Origin: Capsulimonas corticalis
Lineage (GTDB): Bacteria; Armatimonadota; Armatimonadia; Armatimonadales; Capsulimonadaceae
NCBI RefSeq assembly: GCF_003574315.2
Contig: NZ_AP025739.1
Location: forward strand, 4,278,001-4,342,000
DNA length: 64,000 bases
Direction of reading: 5' to 3'
Shown one piece after another: positions 51,885 through 60,298 of this stretch. Position 1 is the stretch's first letter. Each line of letters starts with the position of its first letter. Below the pieces are notes generated by a model. That model saw nothing but the letters and a program-made list of their open reading frames with translations. It did not search any database and was not told the origin of the DNA. The translations under genes were made by a program, and so were the position numbers.

Positions 51885-52546
51885 GGAAGTAGTCTCGCGG
51901 CGATTTTCTGGCTGTCGATTTGAAGATCGGTGCCAAGCAGAACAAACTGGTAGAAGGTCGCCTTCCTTGTGATTAATACCTTCCTCGTTTCTGGGTCGGC
52001 AACAACGACTTCCGCCTGCCGTCCCGCATATTGATCACGAAGCGAATGGGATGTCGTCAGGCGCACATAATACGCCGGCCCTCGCCTCTGAACGACGCCC
52101 AACAGACCAGCGACAACCGTTCCATCCTCTTCATGTATCGGAAAATGAAGCTCGTCGGAATCGTCGCTGGCAGCCATAGCTCCAAGAGCTGGACGTAACC
52201 CAACGAGCGTTACCCAATCGCGGATAGCCGTCCACCAGGAATTGCTATCAGCGCCTCTCATCACGGCGGCGCGATGGATCCTTGTTTCGCGTCTCTCAAT
52301 CACCAGGGGGTCTTCCCATGAGGAAAGTGTGGCTTGAAGTTCTGCAAGCTCCGCAGCGCATTGGACGCATTGGCCAATGTGTTCGCGTATTAACGGCTCA
52401 AGCTCCGGGTGCATTACGCCTGCGCTCAGCTCTATCAATTCGGTGTCGGAAGCGTGGGCCTCTTCGCCCAATGTATTGTGTAGCAAGTCCTTAAATGACA
52501 TCGGCGCCTTCATGCCATTGCGGTTCCCCGAGTTCAATTCGCCCAT
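51881..52546 (-). CDS. Zinc-finger anti-sigma factor
   Basis: A 221-residue protein. The segment HPELEPLIREHIGQCVQCAA contains H-x3-C-x2-C, the zinc-binding anti-sigma (ZAS/zf-HC2) signature, followed by a helix that clamps the sigma factor. The C-terminal ~110 residues (EEDGTVVAGLLGVVQRRGPA, YAGRQAEVVVADPETRKVLI) form a beta-rich domain without an obvious membrane segment, so it may be a soluble sensor. Its start overlaps the end of the sigma gene by 13 bases and its stop overlaps the Lon-AAA start, as expected for a sigma/anti-sigma pair controlling its own operon. Confidence 0.8.
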   Translation of the reverse strand: MGELNSGNRNGMKAPMSFKDLLHNTLGEEAHASDTELIELSAGVMHPELEPLIREHIGQCVQCAAELAELQATLSSWEDPLVIERRETRIHRAAVMRGADSNSWWTAIRDWVTLVGLRPALGAMAASDDSDELHFPIHEEDGTVVAGLLGVVQRRGPAYYVRLTTSHSLRDQYAGRQAEVVVADPETRKVLITRKATFYQFVLLGTDLQIDSQKIAARLLP

Positions 52547-53244
52547 CCTTTCTGGGTTAGAAACTCCTGCACCTTAACAGCTCCGCGATGGACCCAAACT
52601 CTTATGGTGCCAACAGGCGCCCCCAGTTCCTCCGCAATCTCTTCGTTCGACATTTCCTCAAAGTGCTTGAGCTCGAACGCTCTGCGCTGTTGCGCCGGCA
52701 GATTGCCTGCGTTAAGGAAATCGACTACCGCCTGGATAAGGGACTGCTGTTCCAGAAGCGCGTGTGGCCCGGCGGCAGAATCGAGGAGCTCATTGTCACT
52801 TAAGCCTTCTTCAGCCACTGCTGCGGTTATGGAAATCGATCCGCGTTTCCGCTTGCGGATCTCTTCGCCGCGCCGAATGCACTCGCGCTTAAAGCATACG
52901 TGAAGAGCATATGTCGCAAAGTCAGGCCCGCCTGGTCGATATGAGAGACGGCTGCGTTCTACCCCCTCCGAGTAGAAGGTCACCCAAGCTTCCTCAACAT
53001 CTTCCAGAGTAACGCCAGAGCCTAGATACCGGTATGCTGCAGCCCAAACAAGCCTTTCTTGTTCTCGCTCCATCCACCAGCACATTGACCTGTCCACCTC
53101 GTACGAGTCCCAGCAGCGGCCAGCCTTATTGTCAAGAATAGAAATGTTCTCAGGTCTTATCATCACAAAATCCGCAGATACAATTAATATTCTGTGAGCA
53201 GCGCTAAGTTGGGCGTTGGGGTGCGTCCTACGCTCAAATGGCAA
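52534..53244 (-). CDS. ECF-type sigma factor
   Basis: About 236 residues. Region 2 spans roughly 60-125 (REQERLVWAAAYRYLGSGVT, LEDVEEAWVTFYSEGVERSR). Region 4 is clear at the C-terminus: LPAQQRRAFELKHFEEMSNE followed by the HTH EIAEELGAPVGTIRVWVHRG. The first start codon is TTG at 53244 with no ribosome site; ATG at 53163 is an alternative, and the conserved part begins after both. As first gene of the coupled operon it should direct RNA polymerase to the operon promoter when released from the zinc-finger protein. Confidence 0.88.
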   Translation of the reverse strand: MPFERRTHPNAQLSAAHRILIVSADFVMIRPENISILDNKAGRCWDSYEVDRSMCWWMEREQERLVWAAAYRYLGSGVTLEDVEEAWVTFYSEGVERSRLSYRPGGPDFATYALHVCFKRECIRRGEEIRKRKRGSISITAAVAEEGLSDNELLDSAAGPHALLEQQSLIQAVVDFLNAGNLPAQQRRAFELKHFEEMSNEEIAEELGAPVGTIRVWVHRGAVKVQEFLTQKGWAN

Positions 53245-53537
53245 TAGGAAACAGATGTCGATTTGTTACAGCAAAATCGACGCCGTGCAAAAAAGTTTTG
53301 AACCGGAGAATTACTGGAAACGAGCCTGTCACCTGTGTTGTATGGTGACAGAAGGACAGGATGCGCAGAGGATCACGCACCCACTTGGCATTATACCATC
53401 AATTCCTTTTATAGTTAATCTCTGCAACAACGGCCTTAGGTTTTAATTGGTAGACACTGAGTTTATTGTGTTACGGTATTCTTTGAGGTAGGGCGCCTTA
53501 TATTTAAACGTACGCACAGATGCTCGACGAAATTTCA
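53245..53537. other. Upstream region of the sigma-factor operon
   Basis: No gene is seen. The region is AT-richer than the genes around it and should hold the promoter of the minus-strand operon, but I could not identify its boxes with confidence. Confidence 0.3.
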
Positions 53538-53604
53538 GGCTGCGGCTGTGCATTTCTAAGGGTGTCTGCTACCCTGCGCCTCTTAATTAGGTGTCCCACC
53601 TTCG
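53538..53604 (+). repeat. Second copy of the att-like direct repeat
   Basis: About 67 bases matching 25010-25078 in the same orientation, including TGCGGCTG, GCATTT, GTGTCTGCTACCCTG, CTCTTAAT and GTGTCCCA. The similarity stops at TTCG in the T-arm; the CCA end and terminator of the first copy are absent. It lies just outside the sigma-factor operon. Confidence 0.6.
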
Positions 53605-53674
53605 TTCTTTCCGATAGCCAAGGACACATGGAAATAACCATAGGGGCGCCGGGTATAATTCTTCTAGCGCTACT

Positions 53675-54400
53675 ATGAGAATATACATTATCCGCCATGC
53701 GGATCCCGATTATCCCAACAACACGATCACGAACTTTGGCCATCTTGAAGCCCAGGCCCTTTCCATCCGATTGAAAACCGTCGGCATCGATTGCATCTAC
53801 AGCTCTCCTCTCGGACGCGCGCGCGACACCGCCGGGTACACGGCGCGACTCCTTGGCCTGGAGCCGCGGATCGAGTCCTGGACGACGGAGCTTGACTGGG
53901 TGATGCGCGGGGAGGGGATTCAGGACGCTGGGGCTGTTTGGGACTATCCCGGGGAAGTTTTTAGGGCCGGCGCTGATTATCCGTCCTACGAGAACTGGCA
54001 TCGTACGCCCCCTGTCCATAAAGATGAGCTGGCGGAGCCGTTTGCGCGTCTTGGAAAGGCGTCGGATGCGTTCTTAGCTCGTTTGGGTTATGTCCGCGAA
54101 GGGCGCCGTTATCGCTGCGTCGCGCCCACGGACGATCGCGTCGCGGTGTTCTGCCATGGCGGTTTTGGCCTGACGTGGCTGGCTTATTTGCTTGAAATTC
54201 CAGTCTCGACGATGTGGTCCGGGTTCTGGCTGCCGCCGTCATCGGTGAGCATGGTGCTGATGGAGCAGCAGTCGGACGAATGGGCCGTACCCCGCTGCGT
54301 AGGGCTGGGCGATACTTCCCATCTGTACGCCGCCGGTCTGCCGATCCAGCCGCGCGGCATTTATGCGCGGAACTGGGAGCGCCCGTCTGAGCGTGAATGA
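53675..54400 (+). CDS. Histidine phosphatase family protein (phosphoglycerate-mutase-like)
   Basis: A 241-residue protein. MRIYIIRHADPDYPNNTIT is a variant of the R-H-G motif with the phospho-accepting His8. GHLEAQALSIRL and YSSPLGRARDTAGYTARLLG follow the family pattern (S-x-x-x-R-A-x-x-T-A), and VAVFCHGGFGLTWL carries the second His. Such enzymes remove phosphate from small molecules or proteins; the substrate is not evident. The start codon is directly after an AT-rich region with no strong ribosome site. A large hairpin follows. Confidence 0.85.
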   Translation: MRIYIIRHADPDYPNNTITNFGHLEAQALSIRLKTVGIDCIYSSPLGRARDTAGYTARLLGLEPRIESWTTELDWVMRGEGIQDAGAVWDYPGEVFRAGADYPSYENWHRTPPVHKDELAEPFARLGKASDAFLARLGYVREGRRYRCVAPTDDRVAVFCHGGFGLTWLAYLLEIPVSTMWSGFWLPPSSVSMVLMEQQSDEWAVPRCVGLGDTSHLYAAGLPIQPRGIYARNWERPSERE

Positions 54401-54450
54401 AAATGATTTGCGCTCAGAAAATTTCAGAGCGCCTGAGAATTTTCATTCGG
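54395..54450 (+). terminator. Two-layer hairpin after the phosphatase gene
   Basis: Outer arms GAATGAAAAT / ATTTTCATTC and inner arms GCGCTC (54410-54415) / GAGCGC (54427-54432) overlap the stop codon region. Likely a terminator without a long T-run. Confidence 0.55.
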
Positions 54451-54612
54451 CTGCACGCGCAATTCGTTCAGAATTCATAGCAAAAAATCCTAATTGCTCT
54501 ATTATATGTATACCAGCATGTTACTTTTTACTCTGAATTGACCTAGGATTTGCTCCGTTTTGACGTCCTGAAAATATTTTCTGATAGTTTCATAAATTTC
54601 TGCAAATAATTG

Positions 54613-54641
54613 TTGACAGATCATCGTCCCGTTGCTATAAT
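54613..54641 (+). promoter_or_regulatory. Consensus sigma-70 promoter of the LacI-family gene
   Basis: TTGACA (54613-54618), exactly 17 bases, TATAAT (54636-54641): a perfect housekeeping promoter. The ATG of the regulator begins only five bases after the -10 box, so transcription should start at or beside the start codon. Confidence 0.85.
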
Positions 54642-54646
54642 AGCTT

Positions 54647-55690
54647 ATGTCCAGTATCAATGAAGTCGCAAGACAAGCCGGTGTTTCACCCGCAACGGTG
54701 TCACGGACATTCCGCACTCCGGAACTTCTCAGCCACCAGACGCGTCGCCGCGTGCTGCACGCCGCCGCCGAGCTGAACTATCAGCCGCGTCAGCGCGTGG
54801 TCAAGGCGGACGCGGAGCCGATGGGCGCTGAGACGGCCGAGTCGCTGGGATTCTTGTTCTTCGCTTCCGATCAGGACGGCACGCACGTCAACGATTTTTA
54901 TTCGCCCGTAATGATGGGCGCTCAGGCCGAAGCTGGACGACTCGGACGTCATTTGATCCTTCGGACGACATCGCGCTTTGAAGCGCCTCCGGAGATGCCG
55001 AAGATGTTCCGCGAACAGTCCGTCGCCGGCATGCTGCTGGTCGGCGCCGCGCTCCCGGATATTCTGGCCGCTTACGATTCGCATCTGCCGCCTTCGGTGC
55101 TGGTGGACAACCGGGACACCTCCGGGCGCCACGACTGCATCCTGAGCGATGGCTTCGGCGGAATGCTCGCCGCGACACAGCATCTGCTGGACCTGGGGCA
55201 TCGCCGGATCGCATTTATTCAGGACGAGCCGACAGCGCCCTCGTTCCGAGATCGCCAGCGCGGCTACCTGTGCGCGCTTTGGGAGGCTGGACTCATTCCC
55301 AATCCCGAGTGGATCGTCTCCACCGAGCGTCGGGCAAACCTGGAGCCGTATCTGGCTCCTCTCATGGCGGAAGCCAATCCGCCGACGGCGATTGTCGCCG
55401 CGAACGACATGAACGCATTCGCGGTGCTGGCCGCTTGCCGGACCTTGGGACTGTCCGTGCCGAAAGATTTGAGCGTCGTCGGTTTTGACGACACGACATT
55501 CAGTATTCATTCATATCCGGCGCTGACGACGGTGCGAGTGAACAAAGGTCAAATGGGGCGATTGGCGGTACGACAGCTCATCGCCCGAATTGAAGAAGCG
55601 CGCGAGGGGGCCACGCCTCTCCCGTCTGCGAATTTCGTCGTTCCCGTGTCACTGGTGGAGCGTGAGTCCTGTGCGCCCCCTCGTAATTGA
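54647..55690 (+). CDS. LacI-family transcriptional regulator
   Basis: A 347-residue LacI-type repressor. [20 protein letters not shown] is the canonical N-terminal HTH, with the hinge helix region after [19 protein letters not shown]. The sensor domain includes [69 protein letters not shown] and [20 protein letters not shown]. It should bind a sugar and control the downstream pseudopilin and glycosidase genes on the same strand. The start is certain from the HTH, yet there is no Shine-Dalgarno and the promoter is adjacent, so the mRNA is probably leaderless. Confidence 0.93.
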   Translation: MSSINEVARQAGVSPATVSRTFRTPELLSHQTRRRVLHAAAELNYQPRQRVVKADAEPMGAETAESLGFLFFASDQDGTHVNDFYSPVMMGAQAEAGRLGRHLILRTTSRFEAPPEMPKMFREQSVAGMLLVGAALPDILAAYDSHLPPSVLVDNRDTSGRHDCILSDGFGGMLAATQHLLDLGHRRIAFIQDEPTAPSFRDRQRGYLCALWEAGLIPNPEWIVSTERRANLEPYLAPLMAEANPPTAIVAANDMNAFAVLAACRTLGLSVPKDLSVVGFDDTTFSIHSYPALTTVRVNKGQMGRLAVRQLIARIEEAREGATPLPSANFVVPVSLVERESCAPPRN

Positions 55691-55725
55691 CTTATCACAG
55701 GACATTCAATCATAGGAGAAGAATA

Positions 55726-56598
55726 ATGAAGCGGCAAGCCTTTACCCTTATCGAATTACTCGTTGTTATCGCGATTATCGCGATTCTTGCGGCCATTTTG
55801 TTCCCAGTTTTCGCTCAGGCCCGGGAAAAGGCTCGCGCTATTGCGTGTCTCAGCAATCTTAAGCAAATCGGACTTGGCGTCGTTCAGTACAATCAGGACT
55901 ACGACGAGAAAATGCCCAATGGCACAAGCGGGTATGGCACCTGCGCTGGCTGGGCCTATCAGGTCTATCCCTATGTAAAGAGTGTTGGCGCGTTCAAGTG
56001 CCCCGATGACTCTGGTGTTGGAACGAATGGCGCGTCGCTGGGAATTAACGCTAATTTCGGCGGTAAGCCTGGATCTGACCCAACGATTATGGGGAGCGCC
56101 GACGGCCGTACCCTCGCGGAATTCAATTCGCCGACAAAGACCGTTATGCTTTTTGAGACCGCGAACGGCAAGTACTATGACCTCTCTCGGGGTGATGGTA
56201 AAGACGACGCGAACGGCATCCATGCGGACAATATGTACAACGGCATGTCCCCCTCCGGTTTGGGCTACGGCGGTCCTTACGATCCGAATGGCGGCAATGG
56301 CGCCGATCCGGCTTCCGCAACCAGCTCAAACTTGAAGTACGCCACAGGATGGCTGCGCTTCAGTTCGCAGAGCGCGAACTTCCAGTCCAAGGACGGCCGC
56401 CATCAAATGGGAGCCAACTATCTGATGGCTGATACTCATGCAAAGTTCCTGAAGCCGAATTCCGTAACTGCGGGCTACAACGACCCGAGCGACGGCTACT
56501 GCGGCGGTATCTATGCGGCTGGACCGAGTGGAGGCGCGACGGCGGCGAACACCAACTGCACCGATTCTACTGTTGCCGCAACGTTCAGCATCCAGTAA
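55726..56598 (+). CDS. DUF1559 pseudopilin-like secreted protein
   Basis: A 290-residue protein with prepilin signal [40 protein letters not shown] and [20 protein letters not shown]. The C-terminal motif is [17 protein letters not shown], an H-x9-D-T variant of the usual DG. AGGAGAAG precedes the ATG, which fixes the start inside a longer frame. It follows the LacI gene by 36 bases and is followed by a terminator. Confidence 0.9.
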   Translation: MKRQAFTLIELLVVIAIIAILAAILFPVFAQAREKARAIACLSNLKQIGLGVVQYNQDYDEKMPNGTSGYGTCAGWAYQVYPYVKSVGAFKCPDDSGVGTNGASLGINANFGGKPGSDPTIMGSADGRTLAEFNSPTKTVMLFETANGKYYDLSRGDGKDDANGIHADNMYNGMSPSGLGYGGPYDPNGGNGADPASATSSNLKYATGWLRFSSQSANFQSKDGRHQMGANYLMADTHAKFLKPNSVTAGYNDPSDGYCGGIYAAGPSGGATAANTNCTDSTVAATFSIQ

Positions 56599-56618
56599 TT
56601 GGCTGTTTAAGCGAAGCA

Positions 56619-56646
56619 AAGAGCCGTGCAATCCTGCACGGCTCTT
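56619..56646 (+). terminator. Rho-independent-type terminator after the pseudopilin gene
   Basis: Perfect 12-bp arms AAGAGCCGTGCA / TGCACGGCTCTT with an ATCC loop, then ATTATT. Located 20 bases past the stop. Confidence 0.75.
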
Positions 56647-56728
56647 ATTATTGATCGCTTTCATAATTTACGGTGAATCAAAGCAGGGCATTTCCAGTGA
56701 ATGCAGCGGGATAAAGGATAGATTTGAA

Positions 56729-56944
56729 ATGAGTAATTGGGGAAAGTATATTGCTGGACTGAGCGTCCTAACTGTGCTTGGATTAGCGGGCTGCGGACAT
56801 CAAGCCGGCGCGTCCGGCGGATCTGATGAAGCCGAGTCGCCCGCCGCCGCTCAGCAGCGGGCTGCGGCGGCTCAGCAAGCGGCTGCGGCGCAGGCTTCTG
56901 CGCGGCAATCGGCTCCGCAGCCAGGGCAAGCACAGCCGAAGTAA
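56729..56944 (+). CDS. Small Ala/Gln-rich lipoprotein
   Basis: A 71-residue protein. YIAGLSVLTVLGLAGCGHQA is a lipoprotein signal with lipobox L-A-G-C, so the mature protein is about 48 residues attached through Cys22. The rest is low-complexity (AAAQQRAAAAQQAAAAQASA) and ends in a Pro/Gln tail. AAGGATAG precedes the ATG. It lies between the pseudopilin and the GH5-like gene; small lipoproteins of this kind are frequent beside pseudopilins, but no function is known. Confidence 0.7.
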   Translation: MSNWGKYIAGLSVLTVLGLAGCGHQAGASGGSDEAESPAAAQQRAAAAQQAAAAQASARQSAPQPGQAQPK

Positions 56945-56993
56945 TAGACCATTTGCTTCATGGTTTTTCAGCAAGGAGTGGAGGATTCTCAAG

Positions 56994-59138
56994 ATGCTTC
57001 CTCCTTGTCCTTTATTTCTTGTAGAAAATTGGCTCGCGGTTATGCCGAAAAAAAATCCATTTTTGTCGTCAACATATTCACAAGCTCATACGGGCGCTAA
57101 GAATTCCGCGAATCTCTGTGTGTATACTTTACTGGTGGGCCTAATAACGACTTCATGCGCTGCAGCGCAGCCGCCAATGAAATCAACCGTCGCGCAATTC
57201 GCCAAATTCGAGGCCGCCTTCACGCTTCCCAATCCCACAGGCAATCCCTTCGATCCCGCCGTCAACGATATCGACGCCGTCATTACTGGTCCTCATGGTC
57301 TGCGCGCGGTTGTTCCGGCCTTCTGGGATGGCGATCGCTGGCGGGTGCGTTATGCGCCGACGGTGATTGGGGAGTACAGGCTTTCGATTACGCGAAATGG
57401 CGCGGCGGCGCAGCCTATTGGATTGTCCGCGAGCCGCTTTCGTGGCGTTGCTTCCAAAGACTTGGGGTTCATTCGCGTCAATCCGAAGATCGCGCAGAAG
57501 TTTGCTTTTGACGGCGCGCAGCCTTACTATCCCATCGGAATCAACGTTGCGTGGCGGAACGGCGGCGATCCTGCCTATCCCGTATATTTCGCGCAAATGG
57601 AGAAGGCGCATCTGAACTGGGCGCGCGTGTGGATGAACAATTGGGATGGCAAGAACCTGGAGTGGGCAGCCGACAGCGTCAAAAATCCGAAGATCGGTGA
57701 ATATCTCCTGGATGTCGCGCGGCATTGGGATGAGATTGTCGACTCCGCGGCGCAGCACGGCGTTTATCTGCAAATGACGCTTCAGCATCACGGCCAGTAT
57801 ACCGAGAAGACGGATCCTAATTGGTCGAGCAATCCGTTCAATGCCGCGAACGGCGGGTTTCTGAAAAAGCCGGATGACTTTTTCACGGATCCCGAGGCGC
57901 GGCGGCTGACGAAGGCGAAGTATCGCTATATCGTGGCTCGATGGGGATATTCGGACCATATCCTGGCGTTTGAGCTGTTCAACGAAGTGCAGAACATCGG
58001 TGAGGCCGACAGTCATTTTCAGGACGTGATTGACTGGCACAAAGAGATGGCGGCGTACCTGCGTTCCCTCGACGTCAATCACCATCTGCTCACGACCAGC
58101 TATAGCGACCCCGGAAATCCATTGTCCAAGATCGGACTGGATTACGATCAGATCCATTCGTATCCGCCCGATGTCGTCTCGACGTTCGCGGCGCTGCGGA
58201 CGAAGGGTCTGAAAACTCCCGTATTTTTTGGTGAATGGGGTCCACCAGACGTCCGGCCGGAAGATCTGCCGGGCCTCGTGCATGACGGCCTTTGGGCGGG
58301 CCTTACGGCGCCGACCGCCGGCGCGCAGCAGTACTGGTACTGGGATCGCGTCGCTTCCAGAAACTTCTGGCCGGTCTTCGCCTCGGCCGGCGCGTTTGTC
58401 CAGGCGTTCGGCGTGCCGTCCCTGGCGCCTATGGATCCCGTGGAGGTGACGATCGACGCTCCGGGGCCGAAAGGCGACTTATCGTTCGCGCCGCCTGGAG
58501 GATGGGAGGCGACGACCAAAACGGATGTCACCCTGACCGCATCGGGAACGCCGGACCTCTCTGGAATTTCGTCGTATATCCAGGGCCAGGGGCATCGTGA
58601 AATGATGCCGCATCCGATCGTGTTTCATGTCAATAGCTCCGCGCCATTCCAATTTCGCGTGCTGATTGGCTCTGTCGGCAAGGGCGGGGCGCATCCCACG
58701 CTTTCGCTGGACGGGGCGTCGCCGCAGGAGCTCAGCTTTCCCGCTGCGGATCGTGAGCACAATGTCGACCAGGTGTTGAGCGTGGACGTCCCGTCCGGCG
58801 CGCACACGCTCTCGCTGTTTAATACAGGAGACGACTGGTTTGTCGCGAAACGTATCATCGCCACGGCGTACGCCCCTGGCGTGGCGGTCATGGCGAAGGG
58901 AAACGCCGCGTCATCGCTCTTCTGGGCCTACGACCGCGACCGCGCCGGCAAGACTCCGCGAACGGCGACGCTTCACTTCAGCGGCCTGGAGCCCGGACGA
59001 TACCAGGTTCGCCTCTGGGATGTGGCCGAGGGAAAACCGGGGTCGGTGGTCATGGCCCGGGTTTCCCAAAGCGGGGCTCTGGCGGTCGCGCTGCCGAATT
59101 TTGTCGGAGATATCGCGGGAGTAGTCTCGAAGCCATGA
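56994..59138 (+). CDS. GH5-like glycoside hydrolase with DUF5060 N-terminal domain
   Basis: About 714 residues. After a hydrophobic export segment (LCVYTLLVGLITTSCAAAQ) comes a DUF5060-like beta-sandwich (KFEAAFTLPNPTGNPFDPAV, GEYRLSITRNG). A TIM barrel of clan GH-A follows, with acid/base Glu331 in ILAFELFNEVQN and nucleophile Glu414 in TPVFFGEWGPPD; both are present. The C-terminal ~200 residues hold beta-sandwich domains (carbohydrate-binding-like). The start at 56994 has AGGAGTGGAGGA ten bases upstream; a later ATG at 57042 is an alternative. The next gene overlaps the stop by four bases, showing an operon with the esterase. Confidence 0.85.
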   Translation: MLPPCPLFLVENWLAVMPKKNPFLSSTYSQAHTGAKNSANLCVYTLLVGLITTSCAAAQPPMKSTVAQFAKFEAAFTLPNPTGNPFDPAVNDIDAVITGPHGLRAVVPAFWDGDRWRVRYAPTVIGEYRLSITRNGAAAQPIGLSASRFRGVASKDLGFIRVNPKIAQKFAFDGAQPYYPIGINVAWRNGGDPAYPVYFAQMEKAHLNWARVWMNNWDGKNLEWAADSVKNPKIGEYLLDVARHWDEIVDSAAQHGVYLQMTLQHHGQYTEKTDPNWSSNPFNAANGGFLKKPDDFFTDPEARRLTKAKYRYIVARWGYSDHILAFELFNEVQNIGEADSHFQDVIDWHKEMAAYLRSLDVNHHLLTTSYSDPGNPLSKIGLDYDQIHSYPPDVVSTFAALRTKGLKTPVFFGEWGPPDVRPEDLPGLVHDGLWAGLTAPTAGAQQYWYWDRVASRNFWPVFASAGAFVQAFGVPSLAPMDPVEVTIDAPGPKGDLSFAPPGGWEATTKTDVTLTASGTPDLSGISSYIQGQGHREMMPHPIVFHVNSSAPFQFRVLIGSVGKGGAHPTLSLDGASPQELSFPAADREHNVDQVLSVDVPSGAHTLSLFNTGDDWFVAKRIIATAYAPGVAVMAKGNAASSLFWAYDRDRAGKTPRTATLHFSGLEPGRYQVRLWDVAEGKPGSVVMARVSQSGALAVALPNFVGDIAGVVSKP

Positions 59139-60235
59139 ACGTATCGATTGTATTCGCCGCATGTCTGACTGTGGCTTGCGGAGTGTCTTTGTTTGGCGCT
59201 TATCCGGCGGCGGCGAAGGACAGCGCGCCTCAAAGCGAGTCCGTCGCCGCCGACAATAAGAACATCCAATATATGGGACGGATCGATTTCAGCGATCCCA
59301 AGAAGCCCCGGTTCTGGGCGGCGGGCTGCACGGTCCGCGCCAAGTTTCGCGGAACGTACTGCGACGCGATCGTCAACGACCAGGTCTTATGGGGAAACTC
59401 GCACAACTATATCGAGATTGTTGTCGATGACGGCAAACCTATACGCGTGCAAACGACCGGTCCCGTCAACACGATCCGCGTGGCCGAGGGACTGCCAGAA
59501 GGAACGCACACTGTCACGCTGTGCAAAGACACCGAGTCCGGAATTGGATACCTGGATTTCCTTGGCTTCCGCTGCGCCGGGCTCGTCCGTCCGGATCGGC
59601 AGCCGAGGCGCAAGATGGAGTTCATCGGGGATTCCATCACCTGCGGCACGGGCAGCGACACGTCGGTCAAACCCTGCGGCGAAGGCCAATGGTACGACCA
59701 GCATAACGCCTACATGAGTTATGGCCCGGCGGCGGCGCGTGCGCTGGACGCGCAGTGGCATTTGACATCGTCATCGGGTATCGGCGTGCATCATAGCTGC
59801 TGTGATATGAAGGTGACCATGCCGGACGTGTTCGGCAGGATGGATCTCAGCGCCAACGCGCCCGGGGAGTGGGATTTCGCGCGTTACCAGCCCGATGTCG
59901 TCACGATTTGCCTGGGCCAGAACGACGGCGCCGGCGACCCGGAAGCCTTCCACGCCGCGTACATCGCCTTTATCCATCAAATCCGAGGCCGCTATCCCAG
60001 AGCCCAGATCGTCTGCCTGACGAGTCCCATGGCCGACGCCGCGCTGACGTCGTTTATGAAGGACAGCCTGACAACGATCGTCGAGCAGATGCAGCAGGCG
60101 GGGGACAAAAAGATCCACGCCTACTTCTTTTCCCGCAGTTACAACGACGGCTGCGGCGGGCACCCCAGCATGGCGCAGCACCAGCTCATCGCCGCAGAGC
60201 TGGCGGCCTACTGTAAAGCGACATTCGGCTGGTAA
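59135..60235 (+). CDS. CE2-type SGNH carbohydrate esterase
   Basis: A 366-residue exported protein with signal peptide ending near AYPAAA. Residues ~45-150 are the jelly-roll domain of CE2 enzymes (YMGRIDFSDPKKPRFWAAG, EGTHTVTLCKDTESGIGYLD). The SGNH domain has block I EFIGDSITCGTG (Ser167), block III CLGQNDGAG (Asn263) and block V GGHPSMAQHQ (His343). CE2 enzymes remove acetyl groups from xylan or glucomannan. ATGA overlap with the upstream glycosidase gene makes joint expression very likely. Confidence 0.9.
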   Translation: MNVSIVFAACLTVACGVSLFGAYPAAAKDSAPQSESVAADNKNIQYMGRIDFSDPKKPRFWAAGCTVRAKFRGTYCDAIVNDQVLWGNSHNYIEIVVDDGKPIRVQTTGPVNTIRVAEGLPEGTHTVTLCKDTESGIGYLDFLGFRCAGLVRPDRQPRRKMEFIGDSITCGTGSDTSVKPCGEGQWYDQHNAYMSYGPAAARALDAQWHLTSSSGIGVHHSCCDMKVTMPDVFGRMDLSANAPGEWDFARYQPDVVTICLGQNDGAGDPEAFHAAYIAFIHQIRGRYPRAQIVCLTSPMADAALTSFMKDSLTTIVEQMQQAGDKKIHAYFFSRSYNDGCGGHPSMAQHQLIAAELAAYCKATFGW

Positions 60236-60298
60236 TCCCGCCGAATGTCATTCCTCGGCTCGCGGCCTCTATCTTCATAGGAGAGTTTCGGTTTCGCT

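Noticed and set aside
25150-53500. An integrase gene for the proposed island
   Set aside because: No tyrosine or serine recombinase motif was found in any frame between the repeats; only a Y1 transposase scrap is present.
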